From assembly GCA_012519975.1 (NCBI GenBank), contig JAAYPE010000034.1, positions 1 to 50,417 of the forward strand: 50,417 bases of DNA, given 5' to 3'. The notes under the pieces were generated by a model. The model saw only the letters and a program-made list of their open reading frames with translations, was not told the DNA's origin and made no database searches. Numbering within the stretch: position 1 is the stretch's first letter; every line of letters starts with the position of its first letter. Made by a program: the position numbers and the translations under genes. Positions 17,529 through 25,078 of this stretch are shown here, in pieces. Source of the DNA: Clostridiales bacterium. Lineage in GTDB: Bacteria; Bacillota; Clostridia; Oscillospirales; Acutalibacteraceae.

Positions 17529-17857
17529 TTAACTTTTGCAGCCTTACCAACTCTACCACGAAGATAGTATAGTTTGCTCCTACGAACACGGCCATGACGA
17601 ACAATTTCAACTTTATCAACATTTGGTGAGTTGATTGGGAATACTCTTTCAACTCCAACGCCGTAAGCTAAACGACGAACTGTGAAAGTCTCAGAAACTC
17701 CACTGCCACCACGAGCAATTACAGTTCCCTCAAAAATCTGTATTCTTTCTCTTTCACCCTCACGAATTCTAACGTGAACCTTTACAGTGTCACCAACATT
17801 AAAAACTGGTTTGTTTTCTTTAATTTGACCCTCTGTTATAATTTTGAGTGCGTCCAT
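17516..17857 (-). CDS. rplS: 50S ribosomal protein L19
   Basis: A 113-residue protein of the large subunit, located near the 30S-50S interface. Typical family blocks are [16 protein letters not shown], the [15 protein letters not shown] stretch, [13 protein letters not shown], and [10 protein letters not shown] near the C-terminus. It has a GGAGGAG ribosome site and is preceded by a structured leader with its own promoter. Its stop codon lies inside a 17-bp tandem repeat. Confidence 0.98.
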   Translation of the reverse strand: MDALKIITEGQIKENKPVFNVGDTVKVHVRIREGERERIQIFEGTVIARGGSGVSETFTVRRLAYGVGVERVFPINSPNVDKVEIVRHGRVRRSKLYYLRGRVGKAAKVKQKI

Positions 17858-17879
17858 TAATACTCCTCCTTAAAAAATC

Positions 17880-17978
17880 AGAACGTTCATAACACAAAAA
17901 GTGCAGAGGACCGTCCGCTTCAACACTAAGCTAATGCTTGGCATTAAACCCCAAAACCAAAACGGCTTGGAAACAAAT
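17880..17978 (-). ncRNA. Candidate ribosomal protein L19 mRNA leader
   Basis: The roughly 120 nt between the promoter and rplS contain several small inverted repeats on the minus strand: AATGC/GCATT (17933-17945) and an outer AGTG/CACT enclosing the GC-rich segment at 17901-17927. An autoregulatory L19 leader is known before rplS in Bacillota. The position fits, but I could not align it to the family model by eye. Confidence 0.45.
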
Positions 17979-17986
17979 GCTTTGAT

Positions 17987-18015
17987 ATCATATCACATTT
18001 TTATCTAGATTGCAA
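17987..18015 (-). promoter_or_regulatory. Promoter of rplS
   Basis: Minus-strand -35 TTGCAA (18010-18015), 17-bp spacer, -10 TATGAT (17987-17992). It starts just at the end of the upstream radical-SAM-associated gene. Confidence 0.75.
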
Positions 18016-18020
18016 GTTAT

Positions 18021-18692
18021 TTATAAAAACTCCTCGCCACTTTCTGTATACAGGCTTTTTCTTATAATTTTTACAGATTCAGGCTCTACACCTATCTTTT
18101 CTATCAAAACATCAACAAGTAAGTTTGGGTTTATATTGGCACTACTACCTGCTGAGAGTTGCACCATTATTTTAACCTGTTTTTCACTGCTTGTTATTTT
18201 TTGTGACTTTATGTGTTCAATTAAGTTTACTTGCTTTACAACTTTTTTTCTGCCCTTTTTGCCCAGCTTTTCAACAATTAATTCATCGCAGTCAAGTAGT
18301 GCCTTTGCACTATAAACAAAATTATCAACATCGCCACTTGAAAGCTCTAACAATATATCATACTGTGCAAAAGCAATTTTTCTAGCATCCATTTTTGCAT
18401 CATAAACACTATAAACACTAATTCCCTCGGGCATAACCTTTGACAAACTCTCTTCGATTTGGTCGTTTTGCATTTCACCTTCAATTTTTATATCCATAGA
18501 TTCACAAAGGCTCTCTATCCCAAGAGAAAGGGGCAGTGCAAAAGTCATATACGGATGCGGATTGAACCCCTGAGTGTACCAAATAGGGATTTGTGCACGC
18601 TTTAATGCTCTTGACATACAGCGTGTTAAATCAAGGTGAGAGATATATTTTGACCTCCCTGTTTTTTCAAATCTTATTCTAACCAATCGCAT
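18021..18692 (-). CDS. TIGR03936 family radical SAM-associated protein (DUF2344)
   Basis: About 223 residues, starting MRLVRIRFEKTGRSKYISHLD, the hallmark of DUF2344. The block WYTQGFNPHPYMTFALPLSLG is also diagnostic. It has no radical-SAM cysteines itself and nearly always follows the TIGR03960 radical SAM gene, as here; in some bacteria the two are fused. The function is unknown, though linkage to ribosomal-protein and RNase E/G genes suggests RNA or ribosome modification. The ATG at 18692, inside the end of the upstream gene, has a GGGGG ribosome site. Confidence 0.93.
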   Translation of the reverse strand: MRLVRIRFEKTGRSKYISHLDLTRCMSRALKRAQIPIWYTQGFNPHPYMTFALPLSLGIESLCESMDIKIEGEMQNDQIEESLSKVMPEGISVYSVYDAKMDARKIAFAQYDILLELSSGDVDNFVYSAKALLDCDELIVEKLGKKGRKKVVKQVNLIEHIKSQKITSSEKQVKIMVQLSAGSSANINPNLLVDVLIEKIGVEPESVKIIRKSLYTESGEEFL

Positions 18693-20523
18693 CGCACTTG
18701 CCCCCATTCAATCCATTTGAGCCACAACCTGCACATTTTTGCCTACAATGGGGAGTTGTTGTTGCACTGTGAGCCTTTTGATTTTCTTTTATTAAAAAGT
18801 TTTTATCTATTCCATAATCTAAATGGTCCCACGGTAAGATTTCTTCAAACTCTCTTTTTCTATTTGCATAAAATTCTGGCGATACCAAACATTCTTCAAA
18901 AGATTGTTGCCACAAATCAAACTTAAAATGCTCGTCCCATCCATCAAACTTACAGCCCTTTTTCCACGCTGTATATAGCACGCTACAAAGCTTTCTATCC
19001 CCTCTTGCAAACACGCCCTCAAGAACACTAGTGCTTACATCGTGCCAGCTTAGCTTTATTTTTCTCGTTGTTATCGACTGTTGCAAGTGACTTTGTTTAT
19101 CAATAAGCATTTGGGCTGTGTCCTGTGGTTCCCACTGAAATGGTGTAAACGGCTTTGGCACAAACGATGATGCACTAACGCTAACATTGACGCCTTTTCC
19201 CTTTGGCTTGTTTGGATTCTTATAAAACTCGTCAACAACCATTTGAGCTAAGCTTGCAATGCCAGACACATCGTCCATTGTTTCTGTAGGAAGACCTAGC
19301 ATAAAATAAAGCTTTACGCTAGTCCAGCCACCCTCAAATGCTTTATTACAAGTTTTTAAAACTTCTTCTTGTGTTATATTTTTATTAATAGCATCACGAA
19401 GCCTTTGCGTTCCCGCCTCTGGTGCAAAGGTAAGACCGCTACGCCTTATTAGTTTTAACTTTTCAATTAGCTCGTCCGAAAAATTATCAATACGCAAAGA
19501 TGGTAATGATACATTTATCATTTCATCCTTTGTCCAGTCTAGCATATCATTTAAAAGCTCACTTATTTGAGTGTAGTCACTCGTGCTAAGCGAGCAAAGC
19601 GACGCCTCATCATATCCACTCGTATCGCACAGGGTTTTGCATTGCTCGTTTGCAACCTTTGCGCTCTTTTCCCTTATTGGTCTGTATATAAATCCTGCTT
19701 GACAAAAACGGCAGCCTCTAATACAACCCCTAAAAATTTCTTCAACAGCTCTGTCGTGAACAGTTTCAATAAACGGCACAACAAAATGCGAAGGATAGTG
19801 TGCGTTATCTAAGTTTCGTATTATTCTTTTTTTAACCTTTTTGGGTGCGCCCTGTTTTGCCACTACATCTTTAATTGTTCCATCTTTATTATACAAAACA
19901 TCATAAAATGCAGGAATATAAACGCCCTGTATTTTGCACGCATCTTTTAAAAACTCTTGCTTTGTACTGTTATTTTCTTTATGCTCTATCAACAAGTCTA
20001 TTAGCTCGTTTGTTATTTCCTCGCCCTCGCCAAGCAAAAATATATCTATAAAATCAGCAAGTGGCTCGGGGTTGCAAACACAAGGACCGCCCGCAATCAC
20101 AATCTGTGACAGGCCTGCCCTATCTTTTGAAAAAACAGGAATTTTAGCCAAATCAAGCATATTCAAAACATTGGTATAACTTAGCTCATATTGCATTGTA
20201 AAACCAATTATATCAAACTCAGAAATTGGGTCGCCACTTTCTAGTGCATATAACGGTATATCATTTTTACGCATTTGCTCTTCCATATCAATCCACGGTG
20301 CAAAAACACGCTCGCACCACGCATCTTTACGATCATTGATTAGGGAGTATAATATTTTCATCCCTAAGTGAGACATCCCTATTTCATATGTATCCGGAAA
20401 ACAAAAAGCAAACCGGAGCTTTATATCATCTTTATTTTTTACAACACAATTAAGCTCTCCACCTGTATACCTTGCTGGTTTTTGAACAAGTGGCAATATT
20501 TTTTCTACTTGTTTATTAAGCAT
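18679..20523 (-). CDS. TIGR03960 family B12-binding radical SAM protein
   Basis: A 614-residue protein. The N-terminal part (FCFPDTYEIGMSHLG, then GGPCVCNPEPLADFID) looks like a cobalamin-binding Rossmann region, and the middle carries the radical-SAM cluster motif CIRGCRFCQAG that binds a 4Fe-4S centre. The C-terminus ends in extra cysteines (CRQKCAGCGSN). The enzymatic product is not established. It overlaps the DUF2344 gene by 14 bp. In many Clostridia the pair precedes rng, rplU and rpmA; here rplS comes next instead. Confidence 0.94.
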   Translation of the reverse strand: MLNKQVEKILPLVQKPARYTGGELNCVVKNKDDIKLRFAFCFPDTYEIGMSHLGMKILYSLINDRKDAWCERVFAPWIDMEEQMRKNDIPLYALESGDPISEFDIIGFTMQYELSYTNVLNMLDLAKIPVFSKDRAGLSQIVIAGGPCVCNPEPLADFIDIFLLGEGEEITNELIDLLIEHKENNSTKQEFLKDACKIQGVYIPAFYDVLYNKDGTIKDVVAKQGAPKKVKKRIIRNLDNAHYPSHFVVPFIETVHDRAVEEIFRGCIRGCRFCQAGFIYRPIREKSAKVANEQCKTLCDTSGYDEASLCSLSTSDYTQISELLNDMLDWTKDEMINVSLPSLRIDNFSDELIEKLKLIRRSGLTFAPEAGTQRLRDAINKNITQEEVLKTCNKAFEGGWTSVKLYFMLGLPTETMDDVSGIASLAQMVVDEFYKNPNKPKGKGVNVSVSASSFVPKPFTPFQWEPQDTAQMLIDKQSHLQQSITTRKIKLSWHDVSTSVLEGVFARGDRKLCSVLYTAWKKGCKFDGWDEHFKFDLWQQSFEECLVSPEFYANRKREFEEILPWDHLDYGIDKNFLIKENQKAHSATTTPHCRQKCAGCGSNGLNGGKCDAIG

Positions 20524-20583
20524 AAATCTCTCCCGTTTTCATCTTAAAATCGACCTTTAGAATATCATATTTTACGTCCAAAG

Positions 20584-21102
20584 TCAAAACATCAAACGCA
20601 CAATCCAAGATGACATTATAAAGCTTGTAAGGTCTGCACTCAAAGCGCTTGGCACTGTATGTCTTGTCTTTTTTACATCAACTGCGCCATAATATAATGT
20701 AATTGCATAAAATGTAGTTTCTGATGAACCCATTATAATTGACGCAACCCGCTCAATGTTGTTATCAACACCATATTTGTTAAGCATTGACTCATACATA
20801 CTTAAAGCGCCACTGCCCGATATAGGGCTTAAAACAGCGAGTGGAACTACCTCATCAGGAATTCCCGTAAGCTTTGATATCGGACTCATAAGCCATGACA
20901 ATATGTCAAGCGCACCCGATGACCTAAGCATTGTTACAGCAAGTATCAGACCTATTAGCGACGGCATAATGCCTACCAGAGTCTTCATACCGCCCTTTGC
21001 GCCATCTACAAAACATTCAAACACATTTACACCTTTAAAAAGTCCAAAGACGATTATAGAAAAAATCATAGACGGCAAAACCCACGCTCCAACTACAGCC
21101 AT
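20584..21102 (-). CDS. spmB: Spore maturation protein B
   Basis: A 172-residue integral membrane protein with nucleoside-recognition (Gate) domain features such as GSSETTFYAITLYYGAV. SpmA and SpmB act together during sporulation and affect core dehydration and heat resistance. Its ATG overlaps the TAA of spmA (TAATG), so translation is coupled. The protein begins MAVVGAWVLPS and has about five hydrophobic segments. Confidence 0.95.
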   Translation of the reverse strand: MAVVGAWVLPSMIFSIIVFGLFKGVNVFECFVDGAKGGMKTLVGIMPSLIGLILAVTMLRSSGALDILSWLMSPISKLTGIPDEVVPLAVLSPISGSGALSMYESMLNKYGVDNNIERVASIIMGSSETTFYAITLYYGAVDVKKTRHTVPSALSADLTSFIMSSWIVRLMF

Positions 21103-21680
21103 TATCTACCCCTCTTTCCCAAAATCCAAACCATTGTCATTCCAACCAAAAGCGAAGCCGCCGAGCTTATCCAAGATGCTGTCATAATATCCATCGGAAC
21201 TTTTGCACCGTGCTGTTGTCGCAACATTGCAACTGTAGTTGGTATAATTCTTAAAGATGCTGAGTTTAGCACTACTAGCTTTACCATATCATTTGTTGCA
21301 ACGCCTTTTTGCGGATTTTGGGCATCCATTCTTTTCATTGCCTCGATTCCAAACGGTGTTGCAGCATTTCCAAGTCCTAGCAAGTTTGCCGTTATGTTCA
21401 TAGAGATTGCTTGTGCTTCTTTAGAATCTAAATCCATTTTAGGAAATATGATTTTTAAAAAAGGCTTGAGCAATTTGCACAAAGCATTTGTAAGCCCTGA
21501 GCGCTCAGCTATTTTCATAAGCCCGCCCCACAGGCACATTATTCCCAAAAGCCTTAGACACAAATTTATTGCATCTGTTCCGCCAACCATAACCGAATCT
21601 GATAACGCTTGCATATTACCTTGAGCTATTGCAGAGAAGAAGGCAAGAACTATCATTCCTGCCCATATATAGTTCATCAT
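21102..21680 (-). CDS. spmA: Spore maturation protein A
   Basis: A 192-residue membrane protein of the Gate family, partner of SpmB. The NITANLLGLGNAATPFGIEAMKRM stretch and LRIIPTTVAMLRQQHGA are typical. Strong hydrophobic segments lie at both ends. A GGTGAGG ribosome site precedes the start (ATGATG, so either ATG is possible). It diverges from the AbrB-like gene. Members of this pair are usually expressed in the developing cell under a sporulation sigma factor; I could not identify such a promoter with confidence. Confidence 0.95.
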   Translation of the reverse strand: MMNYIWAGMIVLAFFSAIAQGNMQALSDSVMVGGTDAINLCLRLLGIMCLWGGLMKIAERSGLTNALCKLLKPFLKIIFPKMDLDSKEAQAISMNITANLLGLGNAATPFGIEAMKRMDAQNPQKGVATNDMVKLVVLNSASLRIIPTTVAMLRQQHGAKVPMDIMTASWISSAASLLVGMTMVWILGKRGR

Positions 21681-21747
21681 AACCTCACCTATAATAATAT
21701 ATTGTGGATTTGTTAAAAATATGTTCGACTTTTTATTTCAAAATTCA

Positions 21748-21776
21748 TTGACTTTTTTGGGATTTTTTGGTATATT
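21748..21776 (+). promoter_or_regulatory. Promoter of the AbrB-like gene
   Basis: Plus-strand -35 TTGACT (21748-21753), 17-bp spacer, -10 TATATT (21771-21776). The transcript would begin with a short hairpin TAGGTT-gaaa-AACCTA (21784-21799), which may stabilise the mRNA. Confidence 0.82.
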
Positions 21777-21834
21777 GTGGGTGTAGGTTGAAAAACCTAA
21801 TAAAACATCGAAACGAAGAATGGGGAGTGGGCGT

Positions 21835-22089
21835 ATGAAATCCGCAGGTATTGTTAGGCCAATAGATGAAGCTGGGCGATTGGTTTTACCAAAAGAGCTT
21901 AGAAAAGCTTTTAATATTATCGACAGCGAGAGTTCTGTCGAAATTTTCACAGACGGGGATAAAATTATTCTTCGCAAATATGCACCTGCATGCATATTTT
22001 GTGATTCCCTCGTTGATGATATGGTAGAGTTTAAGGGGCACAAGGTGTGTAAATCTTGTATTGAAAAACTCAACATAATATCTGAATAA
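21835..22089 (+). CDS. AbrB/MazE/SpoVT family transition-state regulator
   Basis: An 84-residue DNA-binding protein. The N-terminal swapped-hairpin AbrB domain reads KSAGIVRPIDEAGRLVLPKE. The C-terminal part has CxxC (CIFC) and a later CKSC, a likely zinc ribbon. Relatives control the switch from growth to stationary phase and sporulation. The ATG at 21835 is preceded by GGGGAG; the ATG five codons earlier overlaps that ribosome site and is less likely. It is a single gene with its own promoter and terminator. Confidence 0.93.
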   Translation: MKSAGIVRPIDEAGRLVLPKELRKAFNIIDSESSVEIFTDGDKIILRKYAPACIFCDSLVDDMVEFKGHKVCKSCIEKLNIISE

Positions 22090-22101
22090 TGTTTCGCCTA
22101 A

Positions 22102-22129
22102 AAAGAACCGTGCAGATACGGTTCTTTTT
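22102..22129 (+). terminator. Terminator of the AbrB-like gene
   Basis: Ten-base-pair stem AAAGAACCGT/ACGGTTCTTT with a six-base loop, ending in TTTTT on the plus strand. Confidence 0.92.
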
Positions 22130-22147
22130 GCATTTATACCTTAATAT

Positions 22148-22186
22148 AAAAAACCTTTTGGAAATTTAAAAATCCAAAAGGTTTTA
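22148..22186. terminator. Bidirectional terminator, mainly for the proBA unit
   Basis: Thirteen-base-pair stem AAAACCTTTTGGA/TCCAAAAGGTTTT (22150-22185) with T-runs on both strands. It lies just past the stop of the minus-strand membrane protein gene at 22196. Confidence 0.9.
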
Positions 22187-22195
22187 TTTTTTTAT

Positions 22196-22867
22196 TTATT
22201 TTAATTTTTCAGGTGGATCAGTTGCCTGAATAGCACTTACATAATTAGAGTTACCCTTTGTACGAAGTGTGATTTTTACATACTTGCTAGGGTCTGGTTC
22301 AACCATTTTTCCGTGTTCATCTTGAGTCCATTCAGAGCCTGAAATGTACCCAACCGTAAGAACTATTGAGCTACTTTTTTTATCAATCTTTAGCACCTTT
22401 GGAGTGTAAGTATTTTCCATTCCAAAAACAGGAATTTTGTAAGCCTGCTTTGACTCATCATATTCAAACTGATATTCACTGCCATTTACTGTTTGGTGTT
22501 TTGGTTTTACATCTTTTCCAAACATTTTTGCAAACTGCTTTTCAACATCTTTTTGCGGAACAAGCAATTTGTCCTCAAAATAATCGTATTTATCTGTTTC
22601 AACATTTTTCTTGATAAGTGACCATATTGTTGAATCTAGCAACTGCTCCATATCTGCTTGAGTTATGTCATCAAAGGTATTAGGGTCATTCATCACGATA
22701 GGTAGCAAAAAAGCCTCATATGATTTTTTCTGTTTCCCGTTATCCGTAATCTTTTGTATTCCATCCACACTAAGTAAAACAAGAAAAACTAAGCCCACTA
22801 CAGCCAAAAGAACTATAACAAGACCAAGCGGAAACGCCCATTTGCTTTTTTCCCCAGACTTTGTCAT
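22196..22867 (-). CDS. Unknown single-pass membrane protein
   Basis: A 223-residue protein I do not recognise. A short basic N-terminus is followed by one strong membrane helix at about residues 10-33 with no cleavage site or lipobox. The remainder, probably extracytoplasmic, is charged and partly helical up to about 130, then looks strand-rich (SSIVLTVGYISG, KYVKITLRTKGN). It lies 13 bp after proA and before a strong terminator, so it is likely co-transcribed with proBA, but nothing ties it to proline synthesis. Confidence 0.85.
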   Translation of the reverse strand: MTKSGEKSKWAFPLGLVIVLLAVVGLVFLVLLSVDGIQKITDNGKQKKSYEAFLLPIVMNDPNTFDDITQADMEQLLDSTIWSLIKKNVETDKYDYFEDKLLVPQKDVEKQFAKMFGKDVKPKHQTVNGSEYQFEYDESKQAYKIPVFGMENTYTPKVLKIDKKSSSIVLTVGYISGSEWTQDEHGKMVEPDPSKYVKITLRTKGNSNYVSAIQATDPPEKLK

Positions 22868-22880
22868 TTTTTGCTCCCCC

Positions 22881-24122
22881 TTATCTTATCTGGCCATTGC
22901 CATAAATCGTATATTTTACAGTTGTAAGCTCTGGAAGACCTATCGGTCCTCTTGTGTGAAGTTTTTGGGTAGAAATTCCAATCTCTGCACCAAAACCAAA
23001 CTCGCCACCATCTGTAAATCTTGTGGACGCATTAACATAAACAGCTGCCGCGTCAACCTCGTTTAAAAATCTTTGTGAAGAATGATAACTATCCGTCACA
23101 ATGCATTCGCTATGCCCTGTTCCGTGTTTTGTTATATGGTCAATCGCTTCGTCAATATCAGACACAACTTTGCAAGCAATTTCATAATCCAAATACTCTT
23201 TATCCCAGTCCTCTACGCTCGCAGGGACTGCATTTGGCAAAATTGCACAGGTTACTTCGTCGCCTCTTATTATGACTGATTTTTCTTTTAATTTTTCACT
23301 AATTGCAATCAATGCAAACTGTGCAACATCTTTGTGTATTAAAAGAGTTTCGCAAGCGTTACAAACTGACGGACGAGATGTTTTTGCGTTATAAACTATA
23401 TCAACAGCCATACCAATATCAGCATCCGAATCAACATAGGTGTGACAGTTTCCTACACCTGTTTCAATTACTGGCACGGTGGAATTTTCAACAACAGATT
23501 TTATAAGACCCGCTCCACCTCTAGGAATTAACACATCAACATATTCGCTAAGTTTCATAAGCTCTTTTGCCGTTTGCCTGCTTGTATCCTCAACTAACTG
23601 AATACAGTCCTGTGGCAAGTCAGTTTTTAAAAGAGCCTCTCGCATTACACTTGCAATTATTTTGTTAGAGTTAATCGCCTCTTTGCCACCACGCAAAATA
23701 ACAGCGTTACCTGACTTTAAGCAAAGCGCTGCAGCGTCTGCCGTAACATTAGGCCGAGCCTCATATATAACTGCAATTACTCCAAGCGGTGCGCTTACCT
23801 TCACAATTTTCATACCGCTACTATTCACTGTTCCACCTATGGTTTTACCTACTGGGTCTTGCAATGAAATTATATCCTCAACACTGCTCGCTATTGCGCC
23901 TATCCTGTCTTTATCAAGAGAAAGTCTGTCTAAAAGTGCTTTTGTAAAACCTGCGTTTATGCCGTTATCCAAATCTTTTTTATTCTCTTTGATTATAATA
24001 TCTGCATTATTTCTTAATGCATCTGCAATCGCTTGAAGTGCATTGTTTTTTTGACTAGTTGTTGCCGTTGCTAAAGTTCTTTTTGCAACCACTGCTTGTT
24101 GCCCCATATTTTTTAAGGTCAT
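22881..24122 (-). CDS. proA: Glutamate-5-semialdehyde dehydrogenase
   Basis: A 413-residue NADPH-dependent enzyme reducing glutamyl-5-phosphate to the semialdehyde, the second step of proline synthesis. Visible: the ALDH-fold IYEARPNVTADAAALCLKSGNA segment, GGKEAINSN, and the active-site cysteine in SVCNACETLL. It follows proB by 6 bp with a clear GGAGGT ribosome site. Confidence 0.97.
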   Translation of the reverse strand: MTLKNMGQQAVVAKRTLATATTSQKNNALQAIADALRNNADIIIKENKKDLDNGINAGFTKALLDRLSLDKDRIGAIASSVEDIISLQDPVGKTIGGTVNSSGMKIVKVSAPLGVIAVIYEARPNVTADAAALCLKSGNAVILRGGKEAINSNKIIASVMREALLKTDLPQDCIQLVEDTSRQTAKELMKLSEYVDVLIPRGGAGLIKSVVENSTVPVIETGVGNCHTYVDSDADIGMAVDIVYNAKTSRPSVCNACETLLIHKDVAQFALIAISEKLKEKSVIIRGDEVTCAILPNAVPASVEDWDKEYLDYEIACKVVSDIDEAIDHITKHGTGHSECIVTDSYHSSQRFLNEVDAAAVYVNASTRFTDGGEFGFGAEIGISTQKLHTRGPIGLPELTTVKYTIYGNGQIR

Positions 24123-24128
24123 TTTAAT

Positions 24129-24917
24129 TTACCTCCTTGATTTAAAAAATGTTCCAACCTGTCGTCCTTCCAATACTTTGTATATGTCTTGAGGTGTTTC
24201 ACCATTCATTACAATCGTGTCAACCCCTGCTTTTGTTGCAATTTGTGCCGCGTGGAGTTTTGTAACCATTCCACCTGTTCCACGGTTTGAACCACTTCCA
24301 CCTGCCACTTTTAGCAGTTCGTCATCAATAACATCAACAACAGGTATGAGCCGTGCATTTTCATCAACACTTGGGTCTGCATCATACAACCCGTCTGCAT
24401 CTGTTAAAATTATAAGTGCGTCTGCTTTTATAAGTCGTGCAACAATTGCCGACAGCGTATCATTATCACCATAAACGATTTCGTCAACTGCAACGCTGTC
24501 ATTCTCATTCACAATTGGAATTGCACCATACTCAAAAAGCTTTTCAAAAGTATTTGTAAGATTTTTGCACCTAACAGGGTCATCAACATCACCCTTTGTT
24601 ATAAGCAGTTGACCAATTGTTTGACCGTGCTCTCCAAAAAATTTATCATACATAAACATAAGCTCACACTGACCAACAGTTGCGGCGGCTTGCCTTCCTT
24701 GTGTGTCTGTAGGTCGTGCGCAAAGCCCTAGTTTGCCTACACCAACGCCAATAGCTCCAGAAGTCACGAGAGTAACCTCTATTCCTGAATTTGCAAGATC
24801 AGACAACACGCTTGAAAGCTTTGCTACTCTACGGATATTCATTTTTCCCGTTTCATAGGTAAGAGTAGATGTTCCAACCTTAACAACAAGCCTTTTAACA
24901 TCCTTTAAAACCGCCAT
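24129..24917 (-). CDS. proB: Glutamate 5-kinase without PUA domain
   Basis: A 262-residue amino-acid kinase that phosphorylates glutamate to start proline synthesis. The kinase fold is complete: VVKVGTSTLT at the start, VTSGAIGVG, the IPIVNENDSVAVDE block and LTDADGLYDADPS. It ends after the kinase domain, lacking the C-terminal RNA-binding PUA domain of longer homologues such as that of E. coli. Short forms are common in Clostridia. It is first in the proBA unit. Confidence 0.97.
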   Translation of the reverse strand: MAVLKDVKRLVVKVGTSTLTYETGKMNIRRVAKLSSVLSDLANSGIEVTLVTSGAIGVGVGKLGLCARPTDTQGRQAAATVGQCELMFMYDKFFGEHGQTIGQLLITKGDVDDPVRCKNLTNTFEKLFEYGAIPIVNENDSVAVDEIVYGDNDTLSAIVARLIKADALIILTDADGLYDADPSVDENARLIPVVDVIDDELLKVAGGSGSNRGTGGMVTKLHAAQIATKAGVDTIVMNGETPQDIYKVLEGRQVGTFFKSRR

Positions 24918-24999
24918 TAAAAATACCCCTTTAATGTTTCACTTAAATTTAAAATAATAATGTCAAAATTAAATATAAAATCTCTTTTTTAACATAGAT

Positions 25000-25028
25000 A
25001 TTATACCACATCATAAATATCCATACAA
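25000..25028 (-). promoter_or_regulatory. Promoter of proB-proA
   Basis: Minus-strand -35 TTGTAT (25023-25028), 17-bp spacer, -10 TATAAT (25000-25005). It begins directly past the pnp terminator and leaves a leader of about 75 nt before proB. Confidence 0.78.
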
Positions 25029-25031
25029 CAA

Positions 25032-25068
25032 TAAAAATGCAGGGAATGCAAAAGCACCCCTGCAAAAA
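25032..25068 (-). terminator. Intrinsic terminator of pnp
   Basis: Stem GCAGGG/CCCTGC (arms within 25039-25063) with an inner TGC/GCA pairing, followed on the minus strand by ATTTTTATTG. It lies about 10 bp past the pnp stop. Confidence 0.85.
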
Positions 25069-25078
25069 AATATTATTT

